A DNA stretch of 64,000 nt from Bacilli bacterium (GTDB lineage Bacteria; Bacillota_I; Bacilli_A; RFN20; CAG-826): contig JALCDB010000003.1 of the NCBI GenBank assembly GCA_022641095.1, positions 1-64,000 on the forward strand, read 5' to 3'. Under the pieces are notes generated by a model that had not been told where the DNA came from, did no database searches, and saw only the letters and a program-made list of their open reading frames with translations. How positions within the stretch are numbered: the stretch's first letter is position 1; the number at the start of each line of letters is the position of its first letter. Shown here one piece after another: positions 17,551 through 25,606 of this stretch. The position numbers were made by a program, and so were the translations under genes.

Positions 17551-18153
17551 ATGGAACTTAAATTCTTAGTCGAAACGAGCGCCCGTCACATCCATCTCAC
17601 GCAAGAGACGTTCGATGAACTGATGGGCCGAAAAGACGCCAAGTTAGGCGTTCGCAAGGAACTCAGCCAACCGGGGCAGTTCGTCTCTGACGTCCGGCTC
17701 GACATCTATGGGTTCAACCCCAAGACCCAAAAGGAAACCTGCATCAAAGGCGTTTCGATCCTCGGGCCTCTCCGGGACCACAATCAGGTTGAGATCAGCG
17801 CCACCGACGCCCGCGCCCTCAAAATCGCGGCCCCCGTCCGCGAATCCGGCGACGTCAAAGGCAGCGCCGCGATCAAAATCGTCAACCCTCTTAATGGCAA
17901 AAGCGTTCAGTTGAAGGAAGGCTGCATCGTCGCCAAGCGCCACATCCATATGACGCCCGAGGACGCGGAAGCCTTCGGCGTCAAGAACGGCGACAATGTC
18001 AAAGTCCTCATCTCCGGCACGGGCCGCGAGACCGTCTTCGGCGACACCGTCATCCGCGTCAGCCCGAAATTCCACCTCGACATGCACATCGACACCGACG
18101 AAAGCAACGCCGCGTGGGCTTCCGGCGAGGTTTACGGCACCATTGTCAAATAG
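17551..18153 (+). CDS. pduL: Phosphate acyltransferase PduL
   Basis: Transfers an acyl group between CoA and phosphate (acetyl- or propionyl-CoA), replacing Pta in acetate or propionate metabolism. 200 residues with the two metal-binding repeats ETSARHIHLTQE (near residue 7) and AKRHIHMTPEDAEAFGV (near 130), and no microcompartment-targeting extension; the gene is not near any shell genes. TATAAT at 17514-17519 is a likely -10 and AAAGGA at 17532-17537 the ribosome site for the ATG at 17551. An upstream in-frame ATG at 17518 would overlap the -10. Confidence 0.9.
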   Translation: MELKFLVETSARHIHLTQETFDELMGRKDAKLGVRKELSQPGQFVSDVRLDIYGFNPKTQKETCIKGVSILGPLRDHNQVEISATDARALKIAAPVRESGDVKGSAAIKIVNPLNGKSVQLKEGCIVAKRHIHMTPEDAEAFGVKNGDNVKVLISGTGRETVFGDTVIRVSPKFHLDMHIDTDESNAAWASGEVYGTIVK

Positions 18154-18156
18154 GCT

Positions 18157-18429
18157 ATGGAGGAGACCTTCCGTTACGCCCCGCAGAACGTTTGCAGCCG
18201 CGAGTTCCTTATCACCCACGACGGCGATAAGATCCTCAAGGTCGTGACGATAGGCGGTTGCCCCGGCAACATCCAGGCGGTCGATCGGCTCATCGTCGGA
18301 ATGACGGCCGATGAGGTGATAGCCGCCCTCGAAGGCATCAGATGCCCCGGGTCGCGGACCCGCCAAACGAGTTGCCCCGATCAGTTGGCTCAGGCCATGA
18401 AGGCCCTTAAGGCCGCGATCGGGAAATAG
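18157..18429 (+). CDS. TSCPD domain protein (TIGR03905 type)
   Basis: 90 residues matching the small TSCPD family along its length: FRYAPQNVCSREFLI, GGCPGNIQAVDRLIVGM and TSCPDQLAQAM. Four cysteines (in NVCSR, GGCPG, RCPGS and TSCPD) probably bind metal. The domain is related to the C-terminus of B12-dependent ribonucleotide reductases, but stand-alone members have no assigned function. It starts 3 nt after the pduL stop, so translation is coupled. Confidence 0.85.
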   Translation: MEETFRYAPQNVCSREFLITHDGDKILKVVTIGGCPGNIQAVDRLIVGMTADEVIAALEGIRCPGSRTRQTSCPDQLAQAMKALKAAIGK

Positions 18430-18438
18430 AGGGAACCG

Positions 18439-18467
18439 GCGCTTCAGGGGAACCTGAGGCGCTTTTT
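18439..18467 (+). terminator. Terminator of the pduL operon
   Basis: GCGCTTCAGG-GGAA-CCTGAGGCGC, a 10-bp stem with one G-U pair (18439-18462), followed by T5. Confidence 0.85.
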
Positions 18468-18561
18468 CGCGCCTTCGCCACCGGAATGGCGGCGGATTGG
18501 CCATCGTTTCCCTTGTCGAAGGGGCGAAAGGGCATTATGATAACGGGACGACAAGAAAGTC

Positions 18562-18690
18562 GGCATCAAGAAGCGCCCTCCTAAAGGACTGAGAAAGAGC
18601 GCTAGCAACTCCCCGAACGGGGTAAGTGCTCGTCCCGAGACGGAACCCACCTCCGTAGCGATGCAGACAGGAGCGCTAGAGCATGAGGCC
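18562..18690 (+). promoter_or_regulatory. S-box-like (SAM-I type) leader of metK
   Basis: The order of elements resembles a diverged SAM-I aptamer. GGCATC (18562-18567) can close with GAGGCC (18685-18690) with one mismatch. After AAGA comes an arm AGCGC / GCGCT (18572-18576 with 18599-18603) holding GGACTG (18586-18591). Then come GCAAC, a CCCC / GGGG arm (18611-18622), and TGCTC / GAGCA (18627-18631 with 18679-18683). S-box riboswitches carry GGACTG, GCAACC and GGTGCTAAWTCC in these positions. The overlapping terminator and the metK gene support SAM sensing; the class is inferred. Confidence 0.5.
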
Positions 18691-18715
18691 TTCCACCGAG
18701 TGGGAGGTTCTTTTT
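18687..18715 (+). terminator. Intrinsic terminator in the metK leader
   Basis: GGCCTTCCAC (18687-18696) pairs with GTGGGAGGTT (18700-18709) using G-U pairs, followed by CTTTTT. Its 5' arm overlaps the 3' strand that would close the upstream four-arm structure, as expected for a transcription-attenuating riboswitch. Confidence 0.8.
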
Positions 18716-18759
18716 GTCGAATGGCCCGGTAATGCGCGGGCGAAGGAGAAAAGAAAATC

Positions 18760-19938
18760 ATGAGCGAAAAAGAAAGATGGCTCTTCACGTCCGAATCCGT
18801 GAGCGAAGGCCATCCCGACAAGGTCTGCGACCAAATCGCCGACGCCATTTTGGACGCCTGTTTGGCCGATGACCCCAAAAGCCGCGTGGCATGCGAGGTT
18901 TTCGCGACCAAGGAATATATCTTGATTGGCGGGGAGATCACCACGAACGCGAAAGTCGGTTACGAAAAGATCGCCCGAGGAGTCCTTAGGAAAATCGGCT
19001 ACGTCCGCCCGGAGCTCGGCATCGGGTGCGACACCTGCCGAATCGACGTCCGGGTCCACGAGCAGTCGCGTGACATCGCCCAAGGGGTCGACCGAGGCGA
19101 CGCCCTTCTAATGGGCGCCGGCGACCAAGGGTTCATGTTCGGTTACGCGACCGACGAAAGCGAGGGCTATATGCCCCTTCCGATCACCATCGCCCATAAG
19201 CTCGTCCGCGTGGCGAGCCAACTCCGCAAAAGCGGGGAATTCAAGGGTTCGCGGCCCGATATGAAGAGCCAGGTCACCATCGATTACACCGACCCCAAGC
19301 GCCCGTTCATCAACGCGATCCTGATGTCGTGCCAACACGACGAAGGCATCGACATCGATGGGTTCAAGGAATACATCCATGGGAAAATCATGGTTCCGGT
19401 CGCGGAGAGTTTTGGCCAAAACGCCGATTTCAAGTATCTCATCAACCCGACGGGCCGTTTCGTGATCGGCGGCCCCGCCGGGGACACCGGCTTGACGGGG
19501 CGGAAACTCATCGTCGACACTTACGGGGGCACGGCCCGCCACGGCGGGGGTTCCTTCAGCGGGAAAGACCCGTCGAAAGTCGATCGCAGCGCCTCCTATT
19601 ACGCCCGCTACATGGCCAAGAACCTCGTGGCCGCCGGCGCCGCCGATCGCCTTGAGGTCCAACTAAGCTACGCCATCGGCGTCGCTGAGCCGATGTCGAT
19701 CGGCATCTCGACTTTTGGCACCAAGCATCGCAGCGACGAAGCGATCCTTGAGTCCATCCACAGGTTCTTCGACGCCCGACCCGGCGCGATCATCGGCCAA
19801 TTCAATCTGACCCATCCGTGTTTCAAATACGCCGACACGACCAATTACGGCGCCTTCGGCCGGCCGGATCTCGATCTTCCCTGGGAGCGTCTCGACAAAG
19901 TCGACGAACTGAAGGATTTTTTCAAAGACCATCGATGA
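18760..19938 (+). CDS. metK: S-adenosylmethionine synthetase
   Basis: Makes S-adenosylmethionine from methionine and ATP in the cytosol. 392 residues, normal for bacteria. FTSESVSEGHPDKVCDQIAD at the N-terminus (ATP and Mg2+ binding), GAGDQGFMFGYA near residue 114 and GGGSFSGKDPSKVDRSA near residue 263 are complete. AAGGAG precedes the ATG. The upstream leader with terminator suggests feedback by its product. Confidence 0.97.
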   Translation: MSEKERWLFTSESVSEGHPDKVCDQIADAILDACLADDPKSRVACEVFATKEYILIGGEITTNAKVGYEKIARGVLRKIGYVRPELGIGCDTCRIDVRVHEQSRDIAQGVDRGDALLMGAGDQGFMFGYATDESEGYMPLPITIAHKLVRVASQLRKSGEFKGSRPDMKSQVTIDYTDPKRPFINAILMSCQHDEGIDIDGFKEYIHGKIMVPVAESFGQNADFKYLINPTGRFVIGGPAGDTGLTGRKLIVDTYGGTARHGGGSFSGKDPSKVDRSASYYARYMAKNLVAAGAADRLEVQLSYAIGVAEPMSIGISTFGTKHRSDEAILESIHRFFDARPGAIIGQFNLTHPCFKYADTTNYGAFGRPDLDLPWERLDKVDELKDFFKDHR

Positions 19939-19945
19939 GAATAGG

Positions 19946-19981
19946 GAAAACGCGGAGCTATTGCTTTGCGTTTTCTTTTTT
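19946..19981 (+). terminator. Terminator of metK
   Basis: GAAAACGC (19946-19953) pairs with GCGTTTTC (19968-19975), followed by six T. Confidence 0.8.
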
Positions 19982-20721
19982 CATCGCCGCTTGTCGGTAA
20001 CTCCGCTTTCAAGGCTCACGTTCATTTCCGGTCCCGTCCAGAGGGCGATGTCCTGAGCGAGGGAAAGGCAAAGAAAGGCGCCACCGGTTATGCCCGTCGT
20101 CGCGATGAGGCCGCTTATGAGCCTTCCGACTTCGCTTAGGCACGCGAATTCCATGGTCAACGAGAAAACCGCCGCGAGAAGGATGAGATCGGCGATCGCC
20201 CCCATCACGGGGTAGACGACTTGGTAGCGGCGATGGTCCTTCATATAAAGGAAGGCGAAAACGATTTTGACGACGCCGAAGACGGCGTAGATGAGGCCGA
20301 AAGACTCAAAGGCGACGAAATAGGAGCCTATGTTTCCCCCGCTCATATCCGAAGCCCCCGCCGAAGAGCCGGCGGCAATCGAGGAGACGCTTGCGGAGTT
20401 TGACCCGCTCATGGATAAGGGGAGGGCGCCGAGCGAAAGGGCGACGAGCAGGGCAAGGAAGCCGATGACGAGCAAGAAGATGTGATAGGTGATGGATATT
20501 CCGGCGATGGCCTTCGGGGAACCCCCACCTTTAATCGCCAAATAAAGAGCGTAGGACGAAATGGCCAGGCAACATATGAGGTCGACGACCCCATAGGCCA
20601 ACGCGCCTCTATTTTTCCCGTTCGCGAAAAAGACGATCGCGGAAACAAGCGCGAGAGCCATCGCGGCCCCCGCTAAGACTCGTCCGAAGGCGATGGCTGT
20701 TTTGGTTTTGCTTTCGCCCAT
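19981..20721 (-). CDS. Multi-pass membrane protein of unknown function
   Basis: 246 residues with about six hydrophobic segments and a Ser/Gly/Ala-rich loop (MSGSNSASVSSIAAGSSAGA) between the third and fourth. No transporter signature or conserved charged motif is visible, and I do not recognise a family. It is monocistronic, converging with metK. The start follows a GGAG-like site. Confidence 0.65.
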   Translation of the reverse strand: MGESKTKTAIAFGRVLAGAAMALALVSAIVFFANGKNRGALAYGVVDLICCLAISSYALYLAIKGGGSPKAIAGISITYHIFLLVIGFLALLVALSLGALPLSMSGSNSASVSSIAAGSSAGASDMSGGNIGSYFVAFESFGLIYAVFGVVKIVFAFLYMKDHRRYQVVYPVMGAIADLILLAAVFSLTMEFACLSEVGRLISGLIATTGITGGAFLCLSLAQDIALWTGPEMNVSLESGVTDKRR

Positions 20722-20908
20722 TGGAGATCGACTCCTTTTCGTTTAAATAATAGCGTTTTCATTTTCGTTAAAAAGGGCGAATCGCCATTTTCGAGAAAAA
20801 ATAATGCCGATATCAGTTAGGTATTCGAGTCGTCGTTCTTTATCTTTTCCCCACGTCCGCTAAAATGTAATTGAAGAAGGGCCAACAGCGCCCAAGGAGC
20901 ACATAGGC

Positions 20909-21472
20909 ATGAAATACCAGATTGTCGGGAAGAACATTCAAGTCACCGATGCTATTCGGGATGACATTCAAAAGAAACTTCACCGGATGGACAAGTACTT
21001 CGTCATCACTGACGACGTGCTTTGCCGCGCCGTGGTGAGCGCATATAAAGTCGGAGACAAAGTCGAGATCACGATTTTCACGAAAGAGATGGATTTCCGC
21101 ACCGAGGTCCGCAACGACGATCTTTACGCCGCCGTGGATTTGGCCATCGACAAACTCGAGGACCAGATGCGCCGTCTCAAGACCCGCATGGAGCGGAGCA
21201 AGAACGCCGATGGCCTCGGCCGATCGATCGCTTTCGAGAACATCAACGAGAAAACCGAGCCGAAGGAAAAAGAGGAACTCGTGCGCACGAAATCGATCTA
21301 TCTCGATCCGATGACGCTCGATGAGGCCATTACCCGCATGGAGGCCCTTGGTCACAGTTTCTTCATTTATCTTGACAGTGACGACGAGGAGGTGTCGGTC
21401 GCCTACAAGCGTCTCGACGGCGGCTATGGCGTCATCCAAGTGGAGAACAAGCTGCTTCCGGAGCGCAAATAG
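20909..21472 (+). CDS. hpf: Ribosome hibernation promoting factor, long form
   Basis: Binds the 30S decoding region and dimerises ribosomes in stationary phase. 187 residues: N-terminal HPF domain (MKYQIVGKNIQVTDAIRDDI to about 100), a charged linker, and the C-terminal dimerisation domain (VRTKSIYLDPMTLDEAITRM to the end) that defines the long form of Bacillota. AAGGAG precedes the ATG. Confidence 0.95.
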   Translation: MKYQIVGKNIQVTDAIRDDIQKKLHRMDKYFVITDDVLCRAVVSAYKVGDKVEITIFTKEMDFRTEVRNDDLYAAVDLAIDKLEDQMRRLKTRMERSKNADGLGRSIAFENINEKTEPKEKEELVRTKSIYLDPMTLDEAITRMEALGHSFFIYLDSDDEEVSVAYKRLDGGYGVIQVENKLLPERK

Positions 21473-21487
21473 GCCTTTTGTCCGCCA

Positions 21488-21514
21488 AGGGGGTTTCGAC
21501 CCCCTCTTCTTTTG
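21488..21514 (+). terminator. Terminator of hpf
   Basis: AGGGGGT-TTCG-ACCCCCT (21488-21505), a perfect 7-bp stem with a stable tetraloop, followed by CTTCTTTTG. Confidence 0.85.
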
Positions 21515-21553
21515 CCCTGTTTTAACTTAGTTAAAAGAGTAGAATGCCTTTAT

Positions 21554-22429
21554 ATGAAGAAAGTGATCGCGACCGATCTCGACGGGACCCTCTTCTATCC
21601 CAAAAAGCGCATCAGCATGCTTGCCAATAGGACGCGGCTTTTTTTGGAGCGCTACATCGAGGACGGGGGTAAGCTCCTTCTCGTCAGCGGACGCAACAAA
21701 TACATAACCGGGCAATTTCTCCGCAAAACCGGTCTCCCCGCCGATTTTATCGGCTGCAACGGCAGCCTCGTCATCAGCAACGGCCAGATCGTCAAGGCTC
21801 AGGCTTTCGACCGCGAAAAGCTGAAAACGCTCTTGGCCGCCATCCGTCGGGATTACAACCCGCCGATGGTGCTCCTCATGAGCAAACGCCATAACCTCGT
21901 TTTCACCCGAAGCGACGTCAGTCACATGACGAACGTCCTTTATTTCATTTACGAGGTCACCCTTGGGAGCTATCGTGACCCTTGGGTTCGCAGCGACAAA
22001 GTCTTCTATGAGGAAATCGAGACGGGCGACGTCTACAAGATCATGATTCTCTTCGGCCTTACCCAAAAGAAGATCCTCCAAGCCAAGGAAGCCAACAAAG
22101 TCCTGCGGGAGAAATACCAGGACGCGGAGTTCAGTTGGAGCGACCAATTCATCGAGATCAGCCCTAAAGGCTGCTCCAAAAAAGAAGGCATCGAGTTTTA
22201 TCTTGATTACAACAAGATACATCGCGATAATGTTCTAGTCGTCGGCGATTCAGGAAACGACATTTCAATGTTCGAGGCTTGGAAGGAAAATTCCTTCTGC
22301 ATGGGCCATTCGCGACCCGAAGTTCAGAAACACGCGACCCACATTATCAAGAACTTCTACGATTTGGAAAGCTATGTCTACCCATTGGAGGAGAATAGCG
22401 TCTCGCCCAAAAGAAAGAAGGAAAAGTAG
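21554..22429 (+). CDS. Cof-type HAD-IIB phosphatase
   Basis: 291 residues with the HAD motifs DLDGTLF (residue 7), LVSGRNK (near 48), a lysine in SPKGCSKKEG (near 205) and VVGDSGNDISMFE (near 229), and the IIB cap between. Members dephosphorylate sugar phosphates or nucleotides; the substrate is not predictable. TAGAAT lies 8 nt before the ATG without a ribosome site, suggesting a leaderless start. It precedes two genes of unknown function with 3-26 nt gaps. Confidence 0.88.
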   Translation: MKKVIATDLDGTLFYPKKRISMLANRTRLFLERYIEDGGKLLLVSGRNKYITGQFLRKTGLPADFIGCNGSLVISNGQIVKAQAFDREKLKTLLAAIRRDYNPPMVLLMSKRHNLVFTRSDVSHMTNVLYFIYEVTLGSYRDPWVRSDKVFYEEIETGDVYKIMILFGLTQKKILQAKEANKVLREKYQDAEFSWSDQFIEISPKGCSKKEGIEFYLDYNKIHRDNVLVVGDSGNDISMFEAWKENSFCMGHSRPEVQKHATHIIKNFYDLESYVYPLEENSVSPKRKKEK

Positions 22430-22432
22430 CAT

Positions 22433-23371
22433 ATGAATCAGATTTCCGAAGTTATCGCCACCCTCGTTCATTACAAGGTAGTGGTTCGGGACACCATGGA
22501 GTATTGCCTTCCGAAAGACAAATACGACACGAACGTCTTCAAGGAGAAGAAGCGCTCCATTTTGGTCGAAATCGAGCAGCCGACCCCTCTTAAGAACATC
22601 ATCGACCACAGCAAGGAAAGCGGCCCGAAACTCGAAAAACTCATCCGCGATTTCTACGATGAGGTCTATGGCGACGACAGCACCATCCTCAAGCTCGCCG
22701 ACGACGGCCTTCGCGTCGATCATGCCCAGCATCTTTCCATCTACAAAGGCGTTTTGCCGATTCATGAGAACGTCGAAGCCATGATCCGCGGCATCATCGC
22801 GGACGGGCACAAGCAAAAACTCGACATTACCACCCTTGAGCAGTGCGATCGCGCGGAAGAGAAACTTTATCGCGGCGTCTCCTTCATGACCCTCACGAAC
22901 GACCTCGTCAAGCTTTTCGGCGATTACAACCAAGCCCGTCAGGAAGCCAAAGGCGAGGAAACCCCCGCCAGCCGCTTCATCGGCAACGACATTCAGACCG
23001 TCATCGGCTATCTCGCCGGCGTTCGTCAGAACAGCCGCATCACCGACAATGTCTATATGGCGATGCAGGACGACGTGTTCAAGCTCGTCGATTCGATGAC
23101 CGGGCATCGCGATCTCCCCGCCGGGAAGAACTTCGGCGACGTCATCAAAGAAACCCAGGCCGCGATCGCCGGTTACGTCAAAACGGTGGAACCGGAGTTC
23201 CGCGCCATCTACGTCCCGGTCGTCAAAGAGCTGGTCGAGCAGGCTCAGAAGAACGGCAACAAGATAATCCCCGACGCCGCCAAAGCGGCTACCCCGGCTC
23301 CCGAGGCGCAGCCCATTGACATGGGCGATGCGGTGGAACTGGATCCGAAAACCGGCCTTCCCAAGGCCTAA
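22433..23371 (+). CDS. Conserved-looking cytoplasmic protein of unknown function
   Basis: 312 residues, soluble, mostly helical by composition, with an acidic, Ala/Pro-rich tail (AAKAATPAPEAQPIDMGDAV). No catalytic motif or known fold is recognisable. AAGGAAAA is the ribosome site. It starts 3 nt after the HAD phosphatase stop, so the two are co-transcribed, and a small membrane protein follows. Confidence 0.7.
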   Translation: MNQISEVIATLVHYKVVVRDTMEYCLPKDKYDTNVFKEKKRSILVEIEQPTPLKNIIDHSKESGPKLEKLIRDFYDEVYGDDSTILKLADDGLRVDHAQHLSIYKGVLPIHENVEAMIRGIIADGHKQKLDITTLEQCDRAEEKLYRGVSFMTLTNDLVKLFGDYNQARQEAKGEETPASRFIGNDIQTVIGYLAGVRQNSRITDNVYMAMQDDVFKLVDSMTGHRDLPAGKNFGDVIKETQAAIAGYVKTVEPEFRAIYVPVVKELVEQAQKNGNKIIPDAAKAATPAPEAQPIDMGDAVELDPKTGLPKA

Positions 23372-23397
23372 GCCAGCGTCATAATGGAGGTGCCGAT

Positions 23398-23841
23398 ATG
23401 GAAGAAGAAACGAAGCAAGCGAAAAGGATGTCCCCAGGCGAGATCGCCTGGACGGCGATTGAGGGTTTTATAACCCTCATTGGCCTTTTCTTCGTCGTCC
23501 TTGGCATCTGCGCCGATTACCTCGCTCCGAAACTGAGCGCTACGGGAGAGTACTCCAATTGGCTTCTCGATTGGCAAAATGGCTTCAAAAGCTGGAGCAA
23601 AACCGAACTTTCGCTCCGCTGGGTCGGCGTCATCATTATTCTCATCGCCGTCATCGTCGCCCTCATTACGCTCAACCACTACGCGAAGAAAAGCGACGTC
23701 AGCGACGAGCGGGCCCTTCGCCGCGCCCAACGCCTCAAGGTCCTGAGCCAGAGCGCTCCTGTCAGCGAGCCGCAACCCGAAGTGGTGGAGGTTGGTTCCA
23801 AAGCCAAATCTCCGACGGCTCCCGCCGAGCCGAAGGAATAA
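23398..23841 (+). CDS. Small two-helix membrane protein of unknown function
   Basis: 147 residues: two transmembrane helices (about 15-40 and 74-93) and a cytoplasmic tail rich in Ser, Pro, Glu and Ala, similar in style to the tail of the preceding protein. GGAGG precedes the ATG. It is the last gene of the HAD / unknown / membrane operon. No family recognised. Confidence 0.65.
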   Translation: MEEETKQAKRMSPGEIAWTAIEGFITLIGLFFVVLGICADYLAPKLSATGEYSNWLLDWQNGFKSWSKTELSLRWVGVIIILIAVIVALITLNHYAKKSDVSDERALRRAQRLKVLSQSAPVSEPQPEVVEVGSKAKSPTAPAEPKE

Positions 23842-23855
23842 GATCCGATGTCACG

Positions 23856-23880
23856 GCCTCGCTTCGGCGGGGCTTTTTTC
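23856..23880 (+). terminator. Terminator of the HAD / unknown operon
   Basis: GCCTCGC-TTCG-GCGGGGC (23856-23872) followed by T6. Confidence 0.85.
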
Positions 23881-23979
23881 TTGCTAGATTTCCCTTAATG
23901 CCAAAAAAACTCGCGCGACCGGCTCCGCCTATCGCTTTTTATGCGGCCTTTCGAAGGGCGGCGCGTTATATTTATGGGT

Positions 23980-24948
23980 ATGGGCATCGGCTTCGTCGCG
24001 AAAAAAGAGGAAAGCGGGCTGCCGTTGCTCAGTTTTCTGGCAAGCCACCTGCCTTCGCTGACTTTGGAAGAGATCCGTCTCTCCTTGAATCGGGGGAGGA
24101 TCCTCCTTAACGGGGACGTCTCCTCGGAGCGGGAGCCGGTTCGCGAAGGGGATGCCGTCGTCTGTTCTTTCGAAGGGACGCTCGCGGAGAAGGCCCAGAA
24201 GGATCCGGGGTTGGCGCTCCGCGAATCTTTTTCCTCCTTCCTCGTGTACGAAGACGGGAACGTTTTGATCGCCAATAAGCCCAAAGGGGTTCTTGTTCAG
24301 CGGCTTTTGGAGCATGGCCCCTCCCTTCTTTCCTGGGCTCAGGATTATCTGAAAAGCAAGGGCGAGGACGTTTCCCTTTCGCCGGCCCATCGGCTTGACA
24401 GAGCCACCTCCGGCTGCGTGATCTTCGGCAAGAACGGGGCTTCGCTGAGCGTTATCGGGAAAGCCCTCATGAAACGGCAAGGAATCAAAAAAGCGTATTG
24501 GGCGCTCGTCTACGGGAAGACGGACGAGGGGGGCTTGATCGAGGAGCCGCTTAAAAAAGACCCAAAGACCGGCGTCGTCGCCCCGTGTCCGATCGCGGAT
24601 GGCGGCAAACCGTCCTCGACCGAATACCGGACTTTGGAGAGCTTTGGCTGGTGCTCACTTCTGGAGGTCGTTCTTCGCAGCGGAAGAACCCACCAAATCC
24701 GGGCGCACATGCTTTCGATCGGACATCCCTTGGTGGGCGACCAAAAATACGGAAAAACGGAGAACAACGTTTCCCTTGCTGGGGAATTCGGATTGGAAGG
24801 GCAGTTTCTGCATGCCCGCTCCGTCTCCTTTGGCCGAATCGGTGAGCCGCTCAATTACCTTGACGGGAAGACTTTTCTGGCTCCCCTTCCGGACGCCGAG
24901 GAAAAGATGCTGGAGCGTTTGCGCGCCTCTATGAGGCCTGGCCGCTGA
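23980..24948 (+). CDS. RluA-family pseudouridine synthase (RluC/RluD type)
   Basis: Isomerises uridines in rRNA. About 322 residues: an N-terminal S4-like domain (LTLEEIRLSLNRGRILLNGD) and the catalytic domain with PAHRLDRATSGCVIF near residue 148 holding the aspartate, then RSGRTHQIRAHMLSIGHPLVGD. Three ATGs are possible; TATATT at 23967-23972 lies 7 nt before 23980 and no ribosome site is seen, so this start is preferred. A second paralog is at 48 kb. It ends 9 nt from the convergent DUF47 gene. Confidence 0.85.
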   Translation: MGIGFVAKKEESGLPLLSFLASHLPSLTLEEIRLSLNRGRILLNGDVSSEREPVREGDAVVCSFEGTLAEKAQKDPGLALRESFSSFLVYEDGNVLIANKPKGVLVQRLLEHGPSLLSWAQDYLKSKGEDVSLSPAHRLDRATSGCVIFGKNGASLSVIGKALMKRQGIKKAYWALVYGKTDEGGLIEEPLKKDPKTGVVAPCPIADGGKPSSTEYRTLESFGWCSLLEVVLRSGRTHQIRAHMLSIGHPLVGDQKYGKTENNVSLAGEFGLEGQFLHARSVSFGRIGEPLNYLDGKTFLAPLPDAEEKMLERLRASMRPGR

Positions 24949-24957
24949 GATTTGGTT

Positions 24958-25593
24958 TCAGACGTTCTTGTAGGCGATCGTCTGCACGAACCGGCAGACT
25001 TCTCGGCAGCGGTCGGCCGTTTCCTCAAGCATCGTGTACATGGCTTCGGCGCGGTGGCGCTTGAAGCCGTTTTTTTCCTCTAGGTAGAGTTTATGGGTGT
25101 CGTCGATATACTCGGTGTCGCTATCTTCTTCGAGGCTGATGACCTCTTCGATGTAAGGCCATAGTTTTTTCATGTCCATGAAGTCGGGGAAATGCCTTAG
25201 GCACTCCTCGGTCTTCTCGACGCAGTCGTAGATCAGTTTCATGAAGGGTACGCTGTCGGGCGGCAACTCCTGGTAGTCGTAAAGATACAGTTTGAGGGAA
25301 ATCTCCTCGACCGCGTCGGTGATGTCGTCGATGAGGCGCAGCAATTCCAAGATGTCCTCCCGATCGATCGGCGTCATGAATTCGGTGAGGAGCCTCGCGG
25401 TGACCTCGTGTTTCTTGTCGTCGGCTTTGTGCTCGATCTCGTGGACGTTGGTTTTGAGATCGAAAAGCTTTTCGTGGTCGAAGCTGTTCATGAAATCGAG
25501 GATGTACTTGGCGCAGTCGAGGGAGAAATGGCACAAGGCCGGGAAACTGTCGTAGTAGTAATTCGACTTCGCTTTCTTTTTCTTGCCAAACAT
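24958..25593 (-). CDS. DUF47 / PhoU-like phosphate transport accessory protein
   Basis: 211 residues, all helical, with the paired acidic metal-binding motifs of PhoU-like folds (HEIEHKADDKKHEV near residue 50, EDSDTEYIDDTHKLY near 161). Family members are encoded next to Pit transporters and probably regulate them. AAGGAGG precedes the ATG. It lies 13 nt after the pit stop in the same operon. Confidence 0.9.
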   Translation of the reverse strand: MFGKKKKAKSNYYYDSFPALCHFSLDCAKYILDFMNSFDHEKLFDLKTNVHEIEHKADDKKHEVTARLLTEFMTPIDREDILELLRLIDDITDAVEEISLKLYLYDYQELPPDSVPFMKLIYDCVEKTEECLRHFPDFMDMKKLWPYIEEVISLEEDSDTEYIDDTHKLYLEEKNGFKRHRAEAMYTMLEETADRCREVCRFVQTIAYKNV

Positions 25594-25606
25594 AATGGAT
25601 GCCTCC

